From assembly GCF_015706575.1 (NCBI RefSeq), contig NW_024037047.1:1492632-1556631 (forward strand): DNA of 64,000 bases. Reading direction: 5' to 3'. Under the pieces are notes generated by a model, which was given only the letters and a program-made list of their open reading frames with translations, searched no databases and was not told the origin of the DNA. This document shows, piece by piece, positions 33,245 to 44,984 of the stretch. The position numbers and the translations under genes are program-made. Position 1 is the stretch's first letter. Every line of letters begins with the position of its first letter. Source of the DNA: Patiria miniata. Its lineage: Eukaryota; Echinodermata; Asteroidea; Valvatida; Asterinidae.

Positions 33245-34090
33245 CTACACATTGCTACAATATCCTGACATAGATACGTCGTGTCCGATTAGTGAGCTCA
33301 TACTCCGCCGGTTTAAATACAGAACCTGCACTCGGCTGTCAGTCCCCGCCCACTGCAGAGGTCCATTCCCACTTGTTTCCCCGCCAGCAATTTTCTCCAG
33401 GTTAGCCATCATTTGACTTTTGACGCAAAACACCCTGCCTCGCACGAAATGCTCCGAGGGGCATGTAAGTCTCTCGGCTTTGGCAAGAATATTTTGGGCG
33501 ACTGCTGAAATATTTTCATTTATTTTTACGCATGACATTGTCACCATGTACATATTACAAAAAAACGTTAAATTACACAGAAAAAAAATACCCCACAATT
33601 TACGAAACAGAAATGCATTAACAATTGCGAAAAACTTCCCCCAAAATGTGCCATACTTCGCTTGCACCGCCCCTTCTTTTACGGCATATTTGTAGTAAAA
33701 GTGAACATCCGAAGGTCCTTCCCCAAAGAGATCATTGACAGAGTCCACCTCTGTGTATATGTTCGTGCCTGAGGGAGCCATCACTTCGAAGACTCCCATT
33801 GCCCTGGTGATGTCTCTCCAAGCGTCAATCACTCGTCTGGTTGCATATCTGAGCTCTTTGCGTGCTTGTCTTTCTTCAGAGATTATTATGTTGGCGCGCT
33901 CTGTTATTTTCTTGCAATGACACGAGAAGATGCGAAAAGCTATTATGACAGCAAGGTCACCAATAGTAGCGAGGATAGCACTCACACCTGCTGAAAGGTG
34001 AGAGTTGACGAACTGTCCAGTTGTAATGTGTTCCATGTAGACGATGAAGATAATAAGCCATGCTAGCAATCCAACGATACTTCCAAAAAC
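33245..34090 (-). CDS. Second ApoL-like paralogue, last exon
   Basis: Open frame of about 282 codons. The hydrophobic part (VFGSIVGLLAWLIIFIVYM, then AGVSAILATIGDLAVIIAF) is followed by helices. Its ERANIIISEERQARKEL and IDAWRDITRAMG parallel ETRAKVISEIDNKATQ and LNSAWSKLKAFG in the gene at 26199-28782, so the two look like diverged paralogues. I start at 34090, after 'cag', because the matching exon in the first gene also opens in phase 0 just before the hydrophobic hairpin. An ATG at 34111 with a TAG five codons upstream is the alternative. A possible mini-exon at about 34165-34196, between good splice sites, could precede it in phase. Hydrophobic stretches near residues 165-200 may be more membrane helices or unspliced intron. 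The 5' exons were not found. Confidence 0.5.
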   Translation of the reverse strand, partial: VFGSIVGLLAWLIIFIVYMEHITTGQFVNSHLSAGVSAILATIGDLAVIIAFRIFSCHCKKITERANIIISEERQARKELRYATRRVIDAWRDITRAMGVFEVMAPSGTNIYTEVDSVNDLFGEGPSDVHFYYKYAVKEGAVQAKYGTFWGKFFAIVNAFLFRKLWGIFFLCNLTFFCNMYMVTMSCVKINENISAVAQNILAKAERLTCPSEHFVRGRVFCVKSQMMANLEKIAGGETSGNGPLQWAGTDSRVQVLYLNRRSMSSLIGHDVSMSGYCSNV

Positions 34091-34708
34091 CTGTTCGATA
34101 AATCCACACATTATGAAATGGAGCTAACGCGTTGAACTCAATTGCATGATATCCACCCACCTGAAAGGTGCGTGGTACATGTATGATCTGACCTGCACAA
34201 CCACACAGAACATAATGACATTCACTAAATATAGGCATCTGACCTTAAGGTTGTTTGCCAGTAAATATGCCCAGAATTGTCAACGCGGTCCAACTCAAGG
34301 TTTGCATGCCCTAACATTTTCTGCTATTAGAACATTTTGTGGGTCATCAACTTGAGAGTTTTTGAAAAAGGCTGGAAGCCGTGCACAGGACTACGAGCTC
34401 GTATTTGTGTGAACTATGGATGAAATTGGGCGTTAACATTGCTCTATTTTGTAATAGAGTTGAGGATTATTTTTTTTATGAAGATGGGCTTCAGGAATAC
34501 CATTCGGCGACAGCTTACACGAATTTGTCGTATAATGACGAATATTCTGTACCCGGTGACTAAAGAGGGTGACCAAACTCTTAAATTTAACGGTAAATGA
34601 CTAAATTGATTTGTTAAAAGCATATGATATTTTACTTAGACGAAATTGAATGATAAAGTTGGTGAATTTGAATACAAAATATTTTAAGATAGTCGGGAAA
34701 ACCTATAG
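34091..34708. other. Flank of the second ApoL-like gene
   Basis: Apart from the mini-exon candidate at about 34165-34196 ('gtgcag' before, 'gtgggt' after, on minus), nothing is recognised. Confidence 0.3.
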
Positions 34709-34710
34709 TG

Positions 34711-34990
34711 TAACAAGTCCCCTATTCATTTATTATTCCTATTGAAATTTAACTTTTGACAAAAAAAATAAAAAATGGTCCGAAAATGTAACAGCTCGTA
34801 AGAAAAGAAAACTCTGAATCGTGTGGAGAGATGGGGGAGAGGGATGATGAAGATCAAGGGGGATAAGGGAATAAATGAGTTTGAGTGTAAAAGGGAAAGA
34901 ATGGGTAGGGAGGAAAGAATGATGCAGGGGGAACAAAGGAGAGTACAAATGAATAATGCAAAAAATAAATCGACCAGAAAATGAAAGATG
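34711..34990. repeat. Direct repeat, left copy
   Basis: 'cccctattcatttattattcct' and the purine-rich stretch with 'gggtagggaggaaagaatgat' match 35213-35690 in order. Open frames on minus come from the C/T-rich complement and are not genes. Confidence 0.7.
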
Positions 34991-35212
34991 AAAAAAGCTT
35001 TAATTGATGTTCCCAAACAGACAGAGAATGATGATTATCTCTTCTGATTTTTGAAAGTGATGGTAATTATCACTAGGGTCTATGGCAATTTATGTACCGA
35101 TCTGCAAGCATAAACTGGACTGCCTGTTAGACGCCGATTGGCCAATACGCCTTGAGGCAACCGACTCACCATCTTTGATCTTTAAATCATATTCTGTATT
35201 GTTTTTAGTAGT

Positions 35213-35690
35213 GTAACATTTCCCCTATTCATTCATTATTCCTTTGGAAGTTTGATGTTTGACGAATTTTTTTTTAAAACGGTCAGAATATGTAACCGTC
35301 GGTTCAACCACCTCAACTCTGAAGAAAAAAAATCTAATACCAACTTTCCTTAAAAATAATCTTGCTTCCTGCGCGTGAATGAAGGGTTACCAAAAATGGA
35401 AGACTCACAAATCGCCAAAAAGTTAAAATTCCAAAAATTATAGCGGCCTGGTATTTCAGCCTTAAATGACAGAGAAACAAGAAACCATTATGCAGGGGAA
35501 ACACAGGGTTGGGTGGAGAAACACAAAGGATAGGGAGGGCAGAGAGTGTTGACGAAGATCAAAGGGGTATTAGGGCAACAAATGAGTTGAGTGTAATAGG
35601 AAAAGGATGGGTATAGGAAGGCAGGAATGATGCAAGGGGAACAAAAAAGTGTAGAAATGCGGTATAATTAGTGTGAATGGGGAAGAGAGG
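35213..35690. repeat. Direct repeat, right copy
   Basis: Starts 'cccctattcattcattattcc', then after a copy-specific insert has 'acgaagatcaaaggggtatt' and 'gatgcaaggggaacaaaaaa'. It matches the left copy at roughly 75-80%. Confidence 0.7.
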
Positions 35691-36984
35691 GTTATAATAG
35701 GGAAGGGGGCACAAGTAGATAGGAAACTGGGTAAGACATATATTTTCTTTGTGGCAGTATGCGTTTCTCCGCGTGCACCTGTATGTGGTGGCACTACCAA
35801 AATATCAAAACGAACAAAATAAAATGCATTTCAATTAGTCGGTACAAACTTTATAGCATGTATTATAAGACACATAAATTCAATGTTTGGATACAATGTT
35901 TGGATACGAAAATGTCATGATAAACCTTTTGTATTTTGTATTGTTATAAATGATTGCCAGTGCAAATTTGACAATTTCAGCCAATATAATTCCCGTTGAA
36001 TTTCCTGTATCTGCGCAGTACCGTGTGTATATAGAGCTCAAGCATTATATGATGAATTTTAGTGGATGTATCTCATTCGTTGTTTTTTTTAGAATGTACA
36101 TCTGATTACAATCAAGTGTTACAAACTGAAAAATGAAATACTACTGTTCTACGAAGTTATTCAATATACAAGACATCATCTGTTGAAACTTAAAATGCAC
36201 TTTCCAATATAATTATTTTCTTTACAATAATTTTTTTAAAAGTTTTGAAAAGCACGTTCCGATAGATTTATTTTCTTTGAAATAACTGTTCAATGTTAAC
36301 CGTTAAATGACTACTTCTAATTGTGTTCATAGACTATTCACTGTTTGCTCGATTTAACGTTTTTAATGTGAGTTTGCGTTAATGTGATTGCGTTTTACAG
36401 CGAAAAACAGGGCGAGTGCAAAACATGTACTGCTCTAAAAAAAGAAAATTTAATTTCCATTTTTGAATAAGCAAACTACAGGATCAGTCACAAAAAGCGG
36501 AACCCAAACCCCCAAAATTATATTTCATATTTAAAAAAAAATATGTAGCACCAAACATAACAATGACTGGAAAGCCAAATTCATAAACTACTTTTAGATT
36601 TAAAAAAAAGCTGAAATTGCCCCTTCCGTTCAAAGAATATCACCATTAAACACAATGAGTTTCTTTTGTCCAAATATGCGATTTCAAGAATTCTCGTCAC
36701 AACAAACACCACCAATTATAAAATCTCACATTAAAAGTAAAAAATATTGAATACTTTTAAGGGTTTGGGTTTAGCTTTTTTATTACCCTGTCGCTCTATT
36801 TATTAATTATATTGCATTCCCACCTCAGTGATTGCACGCAAACCCATTGGAATTCATTCCTGAATCATTTGGGGTCACAAACAAATTCCGTTTTATACAT
36901 TTTTGCTCAAAGCCATTTCATGTAACAGTCTTAGTGATCAAGACCATCAATCGTGGCTGGAATTGAGTCTATCACCATCTTCCA
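35691..36984. other. Non-coding, likely 3' UTR/flank of the propeller gene
   Basis: AT-rich, with poly-A and poly-T stretches. The part next to 36985 is presumably 3' UTR of the minus-strand gene. Nothing else recognised. Confidence 0.4.
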
Positions 36985-39900
36985 TCACGCTAATTCTGTC
37001 GTGTATACCACGCGGTTCTTAGCAAGCTGCTTCCTGTATATCCTAACGATGGAGTGATCGTACAACGCTAGTCTCTCTCCAGACGCGAACATGCACATCC
37101 CCTGAATGCCCAGCCAGGGTTTGACAAACAGCCGCAGGAAATTGCCCTTGTTGTCATACTGCAGGATCTCCATCTGCCCGTTGACTTTAGTATCACTGAC
37201 GATGAACACATGCGAATTGTCTACAAGAACATTGACTGGATTTACAGGTGAGTTTTTTACGTGAAGAAAAACCGTTTCTTTTTTTTTGCCATTGACCCTT
37301 TTGCGTTTTATCGGGCTTCCGTGGTCACCGCTATGCGCAAATATCTCTCCCTCAGAACCCCCAGCTAGTATTTTAGGGGAGAACTTTAACTCATACGATC
37401 GCTTTGAGCAACCATTCGAGCCTAAGGTGAAAACAGTGACAGTGTAGTTGCTGTTGTCTCCTGCATACACGTCGCCGTTTGCATCTACAGCGAGGTCAGT
37501 GAGCTCATGCGATATCATGGTTAAGGCGACACTCTCACTACAAGTAGCAGGCTCTGCGTCTGGGACGGAATCAGTAGTTGTTGCCTGCTTGAGACTCTTA
37601 GTCTTTCTCAGAGTTTTTTCTTCCGACAACGAACACAACAACTTTTCACTGAAAGGTTTGAAACTCACGCTGGTGACGTCTCCGTTTTTGGCGCCCAGAA
37701 GAAGACCGTCAGGGTGGGTTACAATGGTGACGTAGTTTTCAGGAGAAGCTTTCAGCTTGGTCACGTGATCCAGGCGAGTGAGGTCGGGTGAGAATGTATG
37801 CAAACCGTTGTCATCCAGAACCGCGAGATACGAGGTGTTAAAACTTGCGACACTCTTCAGGGACGAAAATTTACCTCCAAAGTTGTTTCCCTTGGGGCCC
37901 AAGTAGGATTCGAGCGTCCATTCGTCTTGGTTTCCTGCGTTGTATAAAACAGAAACGAATAAAATAAAACAATATCATAATTACTTAAAGGAAAGATACA
38001 ACATTTGCAAACCTCAAAAAACGAAATGATCATATTATCACAAAATACCTTGCTGGATTGTTATTAACAATCCATTCGTTAAAGGAATGACAGACTAAAG
38101 CATCCTGTAACATCGTGGTTCCTGGTGTGCTGACATTTACAAGAACGCTGGTTGGCCGACCAGCGTTGGAGAAAACTGGCGTTTTTGAAAAACGGATCCA
38201 AATTATCCATTTTTACATACCTGTGAAGGGGTACAGGCTAGCCAGAATGATTCTCTGAACTTTCTATTCCCAAAAATCTATAAATTGCTGTGTTTCATCT
38301 TAAGTGGGGTCAGGGAACCGGACTACAGGAACAAAATTGGTTTTCTTTGTTTTTCCAGCAACTACCAGCCCAAAACGTGAAACAAGTCAGTTTAACAAGT
38401 CATTTATTACCGAACAAATTGCATCGAGCAATGTTGTATATTCCCTTTAACAGAAATTTGTGGGGGATATCGGGTTGGAAGAGCGGCTCCTCGCCTTCCA
38501 CCGCTGTGACTGTGGTTTGGTTCCGGTCCTGGTATATGTGTGGATTGGGCTTTCAGTCTCTGTCCTCGAAATATTGTTCTGCTTTTTTTTCCATTCCAAC
38601 TTCGCCAACTGTAACTTTTTCACGTTGTCATCTCTTTGTCATCTCCACCGGAGACTCCTGGGCTTCCCAATTATAAAGTGGGTTAAGCAGTAATGAATTA
38701 AAAAAAAAGTAAAACTGCCCAAGCAAAACCAACCATTTTGAAGGGATGTGATTCCTACTCACCGGATAAAATCGATGGTCCCTCAAGGTGTACATCTTCT
38801 TTAAAGAATGTTCTTTTTACTCTATCACGCTTCCAGCATATCAGAAAAACGATAACTATTAAGACCACGGTGACGGCCACTAAAACACCGACGATCAGCC
38901 CCACGTAACTCTCATCTGTAAAGGTGATTTAAACATTTCAATATTAGAGGCAGGAACATTAACAAGATATAACATGTTAAGCTGATAAAACCTGCGTGAG
39001 CTGTTCTAAAAGGAGCCATCCTGTATTCCTCTTTGCTCCTGACTGGCCGACTGACTGACTGACTGACTGACTGGACAGACCGACCGACGGACCGACCGAC
39101 CGACTGACCGACCGGCCGACCGACCAACCGACTGACCGACCGACTGACTGACTGACCGACTGACCGATTGACTGACTGACCGACTGACTCCCCGAGTGAT
39201 CGATTCCCCATCAACTGACCGACTGACTGACTGACTGACTCCCCTGAATGAGACTGGCTATCTATTTTACTGCTTTGCTGCTGCTTGTTTTATGTCATTA
39301 TGCATCTTTCTTTTTTTCTTCAGGGAACTTAATGGAATAAAGTAACCTAACTGCGTAATCATTATTTTGTCTTGTTAATGACTTTTTTGAGAGAGAGAGA
39401 TATTTTAAGGGGGAATTAGTTTAATGATATGGTAGTTTAATGTTTGTAATATAAAGTTTTAATGTATTTTAATGTTTTTGTGCACGAAAACCACTACACT
39501 TTCTATTGCATACAATTGTATATAAATAGCAATAAACCAAATATATATATATGATGCATGTCAGTGTTGTAGGAATCGAGCCCGAGGACTCGGACTCGAG
39601 TCAGGCTCGAGTCACATTTTTCGTGACTCGGACTCCACTCGAGTCACACTAGTTGTTGGTGACTACAACACTGATCCATACCTCAACACGCTGTGCGAAA
39701 GCCGAGAGCGGATATTTTTTTTCATTTTCCATAACGTTACCACCAAAGATTATTCCACAATTTTTCCACGTCGTAAATCCATTGACTGGAATGTTTTATG
39801 CTCATAAACAAGCACACTTTTAAAACATTTTGTTAGAAAACATCAATAGTCAGGGTGCACCATTAAACAACTAACATTTCCTGATCTATAGCTGTTGTTA

Positions 39901-42183
39901 TTTTTTTTATTATTATTTTTCTGGTTTATTACAAATCCAATGTCTTGCAGCCTTGCGGCTGAAATACATGGTTACACAAATGAAATATCAACATGTAAGG
40001 GACAGTAAATACATTTAAAAATGGGCACAATATGACATATTAACTTGAACATTAAAGTTAGAAATGTAACCAAAACGTAATAAAAATTGGCACCAGAAAA
40101 TCTGGCGATAATGAATTACTCAGTGAAACCACTCTGAAACATACTGTACAGGTTAAATTGGCCAGTATTACTGAGAATTTAAAACGTTGATGAAGGAAGG
40201 GGTGGGGCTTTTTTTAAAACGATGAGTTTTTGTCTAAAGAGTAGTAATGCTCTTAGAATTCCGTAGATTTCTACCATGGCTTTCAAATCTGGAAGGAGGG
40301 AATAAAGACTCGGTGCGAGGGTTGCACTGAATGTTTTTGCAAAGTTAAGACAATGATCTTCTCTCCTACGAGATAATGTATCTAGCTAATGGACAGAACT
40401 AATGTATCAAATCTGTCTTTAGATAAAACAAAAGTCAGGATAAGCGTTAGTTATGTAAATTAGGCCTACACACATGTCAGCTCCCATTACAATAAAAAAA
40501 TGTATTGGCTGTAGCTTGGCTACACAGAAGTATTTTCATTCCTCAAATCCTGCTGGGTGAAACTGAAATAGTATCATGTGATTGCATTGATTAACCATTG
40601 ACCAACTAAGATGTTCCGTTTCATACTGCAGATCCCTTCATAGGTAAATCAAAAGTTTGTTTTGATGAGAAACACTGCTGTTTACTGTTTGACACTTTTC
40701 GATACCGAATAAACCCACAGCCCTTTTCATTTATTGTTTATTTATGTACGCATTCTATGCATATCAAAAAAAATCTTGGGTAGTTCTGAAAGGAAATCTT
40801 TCTGATCGATTGTTATCAATGCATTCTTATTCTAATTATTATTATGCCAATGTTCACAACGGCACCTATAGCCCAATGTGAACTATACAATGTTTTACTT
40901 TCACAAAATTGAATTTTCACAAATTTGTTTTTGTTATTTAAGATGTTTCTGGTAACATCAGCATTTTGTTTCAAGGCTTGCTTTCGGAAACAAGTCCCTT
41001 ACTTTTTTTTAATATCTTGTATTAATCATTATATTAACTTATTGACAGTGTGTTCCAGAAAAATTGTGGGCCTTGACACATCAGCGGTCATAGTTAAACA
41101 AATATTCGTGTGAAACTTTTTTGTGTGTGTGTTCTTATGCAGTTTTTGTTGTTTATTGCCTGAGGAAAAAAAATCTTGAATTGATTAAAACTTTAAAAAA
41201 AAATGACTAGAAACATAAAAGCTCCATAAAATCAAAGTGTACACTGTTTGCAGCATTAGCTGGTTCTAGTAAAATATTTGAGAGAGAGAGAGAACACGAA
41301 CCTATATCACACATGAACACTTTTCACATGCAGTTTTTATTTACGTCATCTTTAGTGAGGGTAGCTCCGATCAGTGCAGGGCACTGCTTTCCATGGAGGC
41401 CCTCAATATGAGAAATATGAGACCCATTAAGTAGCACCTTTAAGGATTGACAAGGTGCTTGCAAACAAGAAGTAACTATGCAACTTGCAAACAAGAAGAA
41501 ACTATGTGTTTATTTCACAACACATATATTTGTCATGTTCATAAATTAAATCTGTTTCTTGTAAATTAAACATTACCCCTTGAATATATGAAGTATGTTC
41601 TTGTTCGCATCTGAAATGTGTTCGTGGTTACAGGTTCGTGGTCTTCCTCTCTCCATTAATGCCGCAGAAAGTGTAAATTTTGATTTTATGAAGCTCTTAA
41701 GTTTCTAGTCATAACTGTCGTAGTCATCTTCTATGTTTTTCTCCAGTCAGTAAACAATATCGACAGTGTGAAAAAAAAATTAAAATCTTTTAGTCTCACA
41801 TGAATATTTGCTTAGATATGGCCGCTGATTTGTCTGGGCCTGCTTTTTCAGGAACACACTGAACAAACAAACAAAATTCAAACATTTAATGAAATTATTT
41901 AAAAATAAAATTCAACAGACTTATTAACAGAAATGGGCAGAGTACTTAAATTTAACTTAAAATTTATGTGCGGAACAGCAACACGTAACTTCATAATTAT
42001 TGGGTATTCTGTTAATTATAATATGAAAATCATTCACACAACAAATCATTTGGGTCGATTGTCTTTGACAACCTGGCAGTTAAAATATTAGTTAAAATCA
42101 CGCTGATTATTTGACTTACCAATGTAGCTCATCCAGAAGCACAGACAGAGCAAAATGACCACAAATAACTTCATCATGGACAT
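36985..42183 (-). CDS. Membrane-tethered NHL-like propeller protein, three exons
   Basis: Exon 1 is 42120-42183 (start MSMMKLFVVILLCLCFW, donor gtaagt). Exon 2 is 38763-38915 (donor gtgagt). Exon 3 is 36985-37934 with the stop. Both introns are phase 1, and the exons sum to exactly 389 codons, which supports the model. The protein has a 21-residue hydrophobic leader, about five polar residues, one membrane helix (VGLIVGVLVAVTVVLIVIVF) with a basic stop-transfer (CWKRDRVKR), a linker, then about 310 residues of repeated strands with NHL-like phrases (ELTDLAVDANGDVYAGD, GIQGMCMFASGERLALYD, VLVDNSHVFIVSD), probably a six-bladed propeller on the cytoplasmic side. If the leader is cleaved almost no ectodomain remains; phase-1 introns could admit a cassette exon. 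No RING or B-box is visible. Function unknown. Confidence 0.75.
38457..38690 (+). mobile_element. tRNA-derived SINE in intron 2
   Basis: 'gggttggaagagcggctcc', 'ggttccggtcc' (box-B-like) and 'tgtggattgggctttcag' follow the layout of a tRNA-headed SINE. A diverged relative is at 56102-56235. The 3' end is not sharply defined. Confidence 0.55.
39030..39242. repeat. GACT/GACC microsatellite
   Basis: Long run of 'gactgactgactgac', 'gaccgaccgac' and mixtures, in intron 1 just past the membrane-helix exon. Confidence 0.9.
39562..39673. mobile_element. hAT-like MITE with GACTCGAGTC core
   Basis: 112 bp from CAGTGTTGTAG to CTACAACACTG, with a core of 'ggactcggactcgagtc' palindromes. CAGTG-type ends are hAT-like. 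The flanking 8-mers (atgcatgt/atccatac) match at 5 of 8 positions, consistent with an aged duplication. Confidence 0.65.
39674..42107 (-). other. Rest of intron 1 of the propeller gene
   Basis: AT-rich with GA microsatellites (39391-39402, 41279-41292). I looked for a phase 1-1 exon that could add an ectodomain and did not find a convincing one. Confidence 0.4.
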
Positions 42184-42637
42184 GTCAACAAGACAAACGA
42201 AGAACCCAAAGTCTTCTTTTTCTGCGTGCTTCGTATTTGCTCGAGGCAAACGAGGAAGTGATTTAGTTTACACACGTATTCTGCTAAGGACACTCACTGC
42301 TTCGAAAGTGAAACAAAAAGCGATTGAATGACTGTACGCATATTATTTCGAACGTTTTGAAGAAAAGGAAATTTCATGTAGAAAGGGAACTGGCGAACCT
42401 GCATTGTTTTACCTTGTAAATGATATGCACTCGAACTATACGAGCGTTTCGATAGTTATCAGGGTTCTGGGAAAACATTGATTCCTCACGACGTGAAGGA
42501 TAGAGGGCGCTATGTGATCTGGCAAAGAAGGCTTGGGAAGGACAACCGGTTTTTGGTCGCTTCACATCCGTCGTTGTTGACGGCACGTGGACTGCGGCGT
42601 GATATCACGCAAGCTGACTTGATTTCACGGAGACTCG
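42184..42637. other. Upstream region of the propeller gene
   Basis: Presumed 5' UTR and promoter side of the minus-strand gene; no TATA or other motif stands out. Confidence 0.3.
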
Positions 42638-42830
42638 ACGTGACGTGACGTGACGTGACTCGATGTGGCTTGACGTGACGGTACTTGACGTGACCGTGAC
42701 GTGACTCGACCGTGACGTACAATAAAGTGACTTGAAGGGACAGAGGTGACTTTGCGTGACTGGACGTGACATGCACGACGTATCGTGACTTAACCTGACT
42801 CGACCTGACCTTAAACCAGGCCTGGAATGA
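42638..42830. repeat. GACGTGACGTGAC-type imperfect array
   Basis: 'gacgtgacgtgacgtgact' decays rightward into 'gacgtgaccgtgacgtgact' and similar 5-10-base phrases. Open frames on minus are repeat artefacts. Confidence 0.8.
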
Positions 42831-43157
42831 CTGGACGTGCATACTGCATGACTTATGGACCTAATGCCTTGCCCACACCTTTCCGATTGTACCGTTTCAC
42901 AAGATCTTCGGGCCATCGTGCAGATGTGCGCGGTGAAACTTTGGACCGAACTGACCTTACACCAGGCGACCGGATGAAATCAAACATGTTTGATTTTGTT
43001 TGCATCCGATTGCATCGGACCTGATTTCACCGGATGTTTATGCTAACCAATCAGATACACAAAGGAGGTCACATGCTTGTCAGAATGTGACTGGTCATAC
43101 CGTGACTGATCATCATGTATGCGGGTAACGGAGCGGTCTAACTGCAACGATGAACTA
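42831..43157. other. Non-coding, nothing firm
   Basis: Contains the pair 'ccggatgaaatcaaacatg' and 'catccgattgcatcgg', local palindromic phrases (42970-43035). No gene seen. Confidence 0.3.
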
Positions 43158-43600
43158 CAGTCAAACCTGCCTTAGCGACCCACTGTACAGAAAGACCACC
43201 TGTCCGTTACGACCATTTAAAAGTCCCCCGCTGACAAATCCCATTACTTAAGTCCTGTATAGAAAGACCACCTGCTTAACGCGACCAGCGACCGCACATT
43301 TTGCTTCCGTATGAATGCTTAAGTCTGTACAGAACGACCGCAAGCCATGAAAAGCGACCACAAAATGCCCACTTGTTTCTGTACAATGGTTGATTCCTTA
43401 CTCAAAAGAAAAAGCAAGAGCCACATAAACCACTTCAGAGGATTAGTAACTCAACCACAGGATTTCCAGGACATTTTCAAGCTTAATCTGGGTCTGTGGT
43501 CCATCAACAATGCCCCTATTGTCAGTGCAGCAGCTTGGATAGCTGAGCTCCATTCAACAAAATGCACTAGGCATGTGCATGACTTGTGACCTATCAGTAT
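43158..43600 (+). mobile_element. pogo/Tigger-like fragment
   Basis: Begins TA|CAGTCAAACCTGCCTTAGCG, a start typical of pogo/Tigger elements, and holds three diverged copies of an ~80-bp phrase ('tgtacagaaagaccacctg'). The stretch 43390-43588 is open (about 65 codons, TMVDSLLKRKSKSHINHF) but I cannot place it in a transposase. The right end is not identified. Confidence 0.4.
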
Positions 43601-44165
43601 CAGTCTCGTCCACTCACATACTTTTGTTATCATTAAAATAAATTAAATTAAAATTCGTTTACATGTTTTCTGAAAAACAAAAACACACAACATACTCAAG
43701 TATTTTTGTTGTCAAGTTTATTAATCAACTTTATTTTTAAATCGTGAAAAAAAGATTTAACTGTTTTTGTGCTCTTGATCGACATTTGAGCTTTTCAGCA
43801 ATTTTGCTAACATGTGCATTTTGCACATTGTGTTTACACAACATCGCTTAGATTACATCTGCCCTGTCATTTATAAAGCGAGTTTGTTCCAATATTGCTT
43901 TTGAAAAAGAAAGAATATGGCTCCAAATTCTTCAAGCCCGAATCCTGAAAGGAATTATTGAAATTAGCTTTCACTTCAAATGAAAATGGAGGTCATAACT
44001 TAAGTTGATCGTGTGATCGTTGACAATCTCGGAAAGAGAAACTTCCCCTTCGTTGTAGGACTACTTTTACTTGTGGTTGTGCAGGTATTGCTGCTCCAGT
44101 ACAGCTGATTCTCACATAATATTAACATAAAATAATAAACTCTTTTTGAAATCATTCACATTTAT
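43601..44165. other. AT-rich non-coding
   Basis: No exon or element recognised. Confidence 0.4.
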
Positions 44166-44945
44166 GACTTTTTATTTCGGGGGGCACGTGCCTCCCCCCC
44201 CCCTGGAAAACCTAGTGCCCCCCGAGTGCCCCCCCCCCCCCCCATCAAATGCTGGTGCCCCCCTTTCCTCTGCAAAATTCTGCGCGTTGTTAAAATCATT
44301 ACCTCAAAAATAGCAATTTCTTGAGATATCTTCAGATCGAATTTAGCATCAAATGTGGCACCATTTTGCATCTAGCCCATCCTCCGTATGCGAAAATTTT
44401 CCAAAGACCCCTCCCCCAGGACGGCGATCCGTATCCACCTAAGTGCCCCCCCCCCCTCAAATGCTGGTGCCCCCCCCCTGTGCCCCCCCCCCAGACTGAA
44501 AAGTCTGGTGACGCCACTGCTTTCAGTTAGCGGCGTAGCCAGGATTGTCATCCTGGGGGAGGGGGGGGGGGTGAGTGGGGAGGGGGCTGGATGTTACAGA
44601 TTGGGGCGTCCAATTGTATCCGTGCTGAAAAGTAGACAGGTTTATTTTCCCTGACACTGAACCTTCGTCTTTCAATAGGGGCGCTGTTCAAAACCAAATT
44701 CATGGTCATCGTCACACAATGTATAGGCATCGTTATAATGCACGGGACGCTAAAGTTAAAATCCAATTTTGAAAGAAAAAGAAATAGTCGCCAAAATTAT
44801 AAAAATAAGACACCTTATTTTAAACCCGATAATCATGTTTTTCTTATTTTCTCCGATCATATTGCCAAATGTGCACTGGAAAAGACTGGGGGCGGATTTT
44901 TATGAGAGACGCCCCTCCCCCTCCCCTAGCTACACCGCTGCTTCA
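44166..44945. mobile_element. Nested G/C-run hAT-like MITEs
   Basis: 'ctggtgacgccactgc' at 44503-44519 ends one copy rich in C runs (44190-44480). Another begins 'agcggcgtagccagg' at 44528 and ends 'agctacaccgct' near 44938, an imperfect inverted repeat with similar flanks (ttcag). The copies are related to the well-defined hAT-type element at 54203-54428. Boundaries are approximate. Confidence 0.45.
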
Positions 44946-44984
44946 GGATTTTAAGGTTTTTTTAATTCAACCAATCTATTTTTG

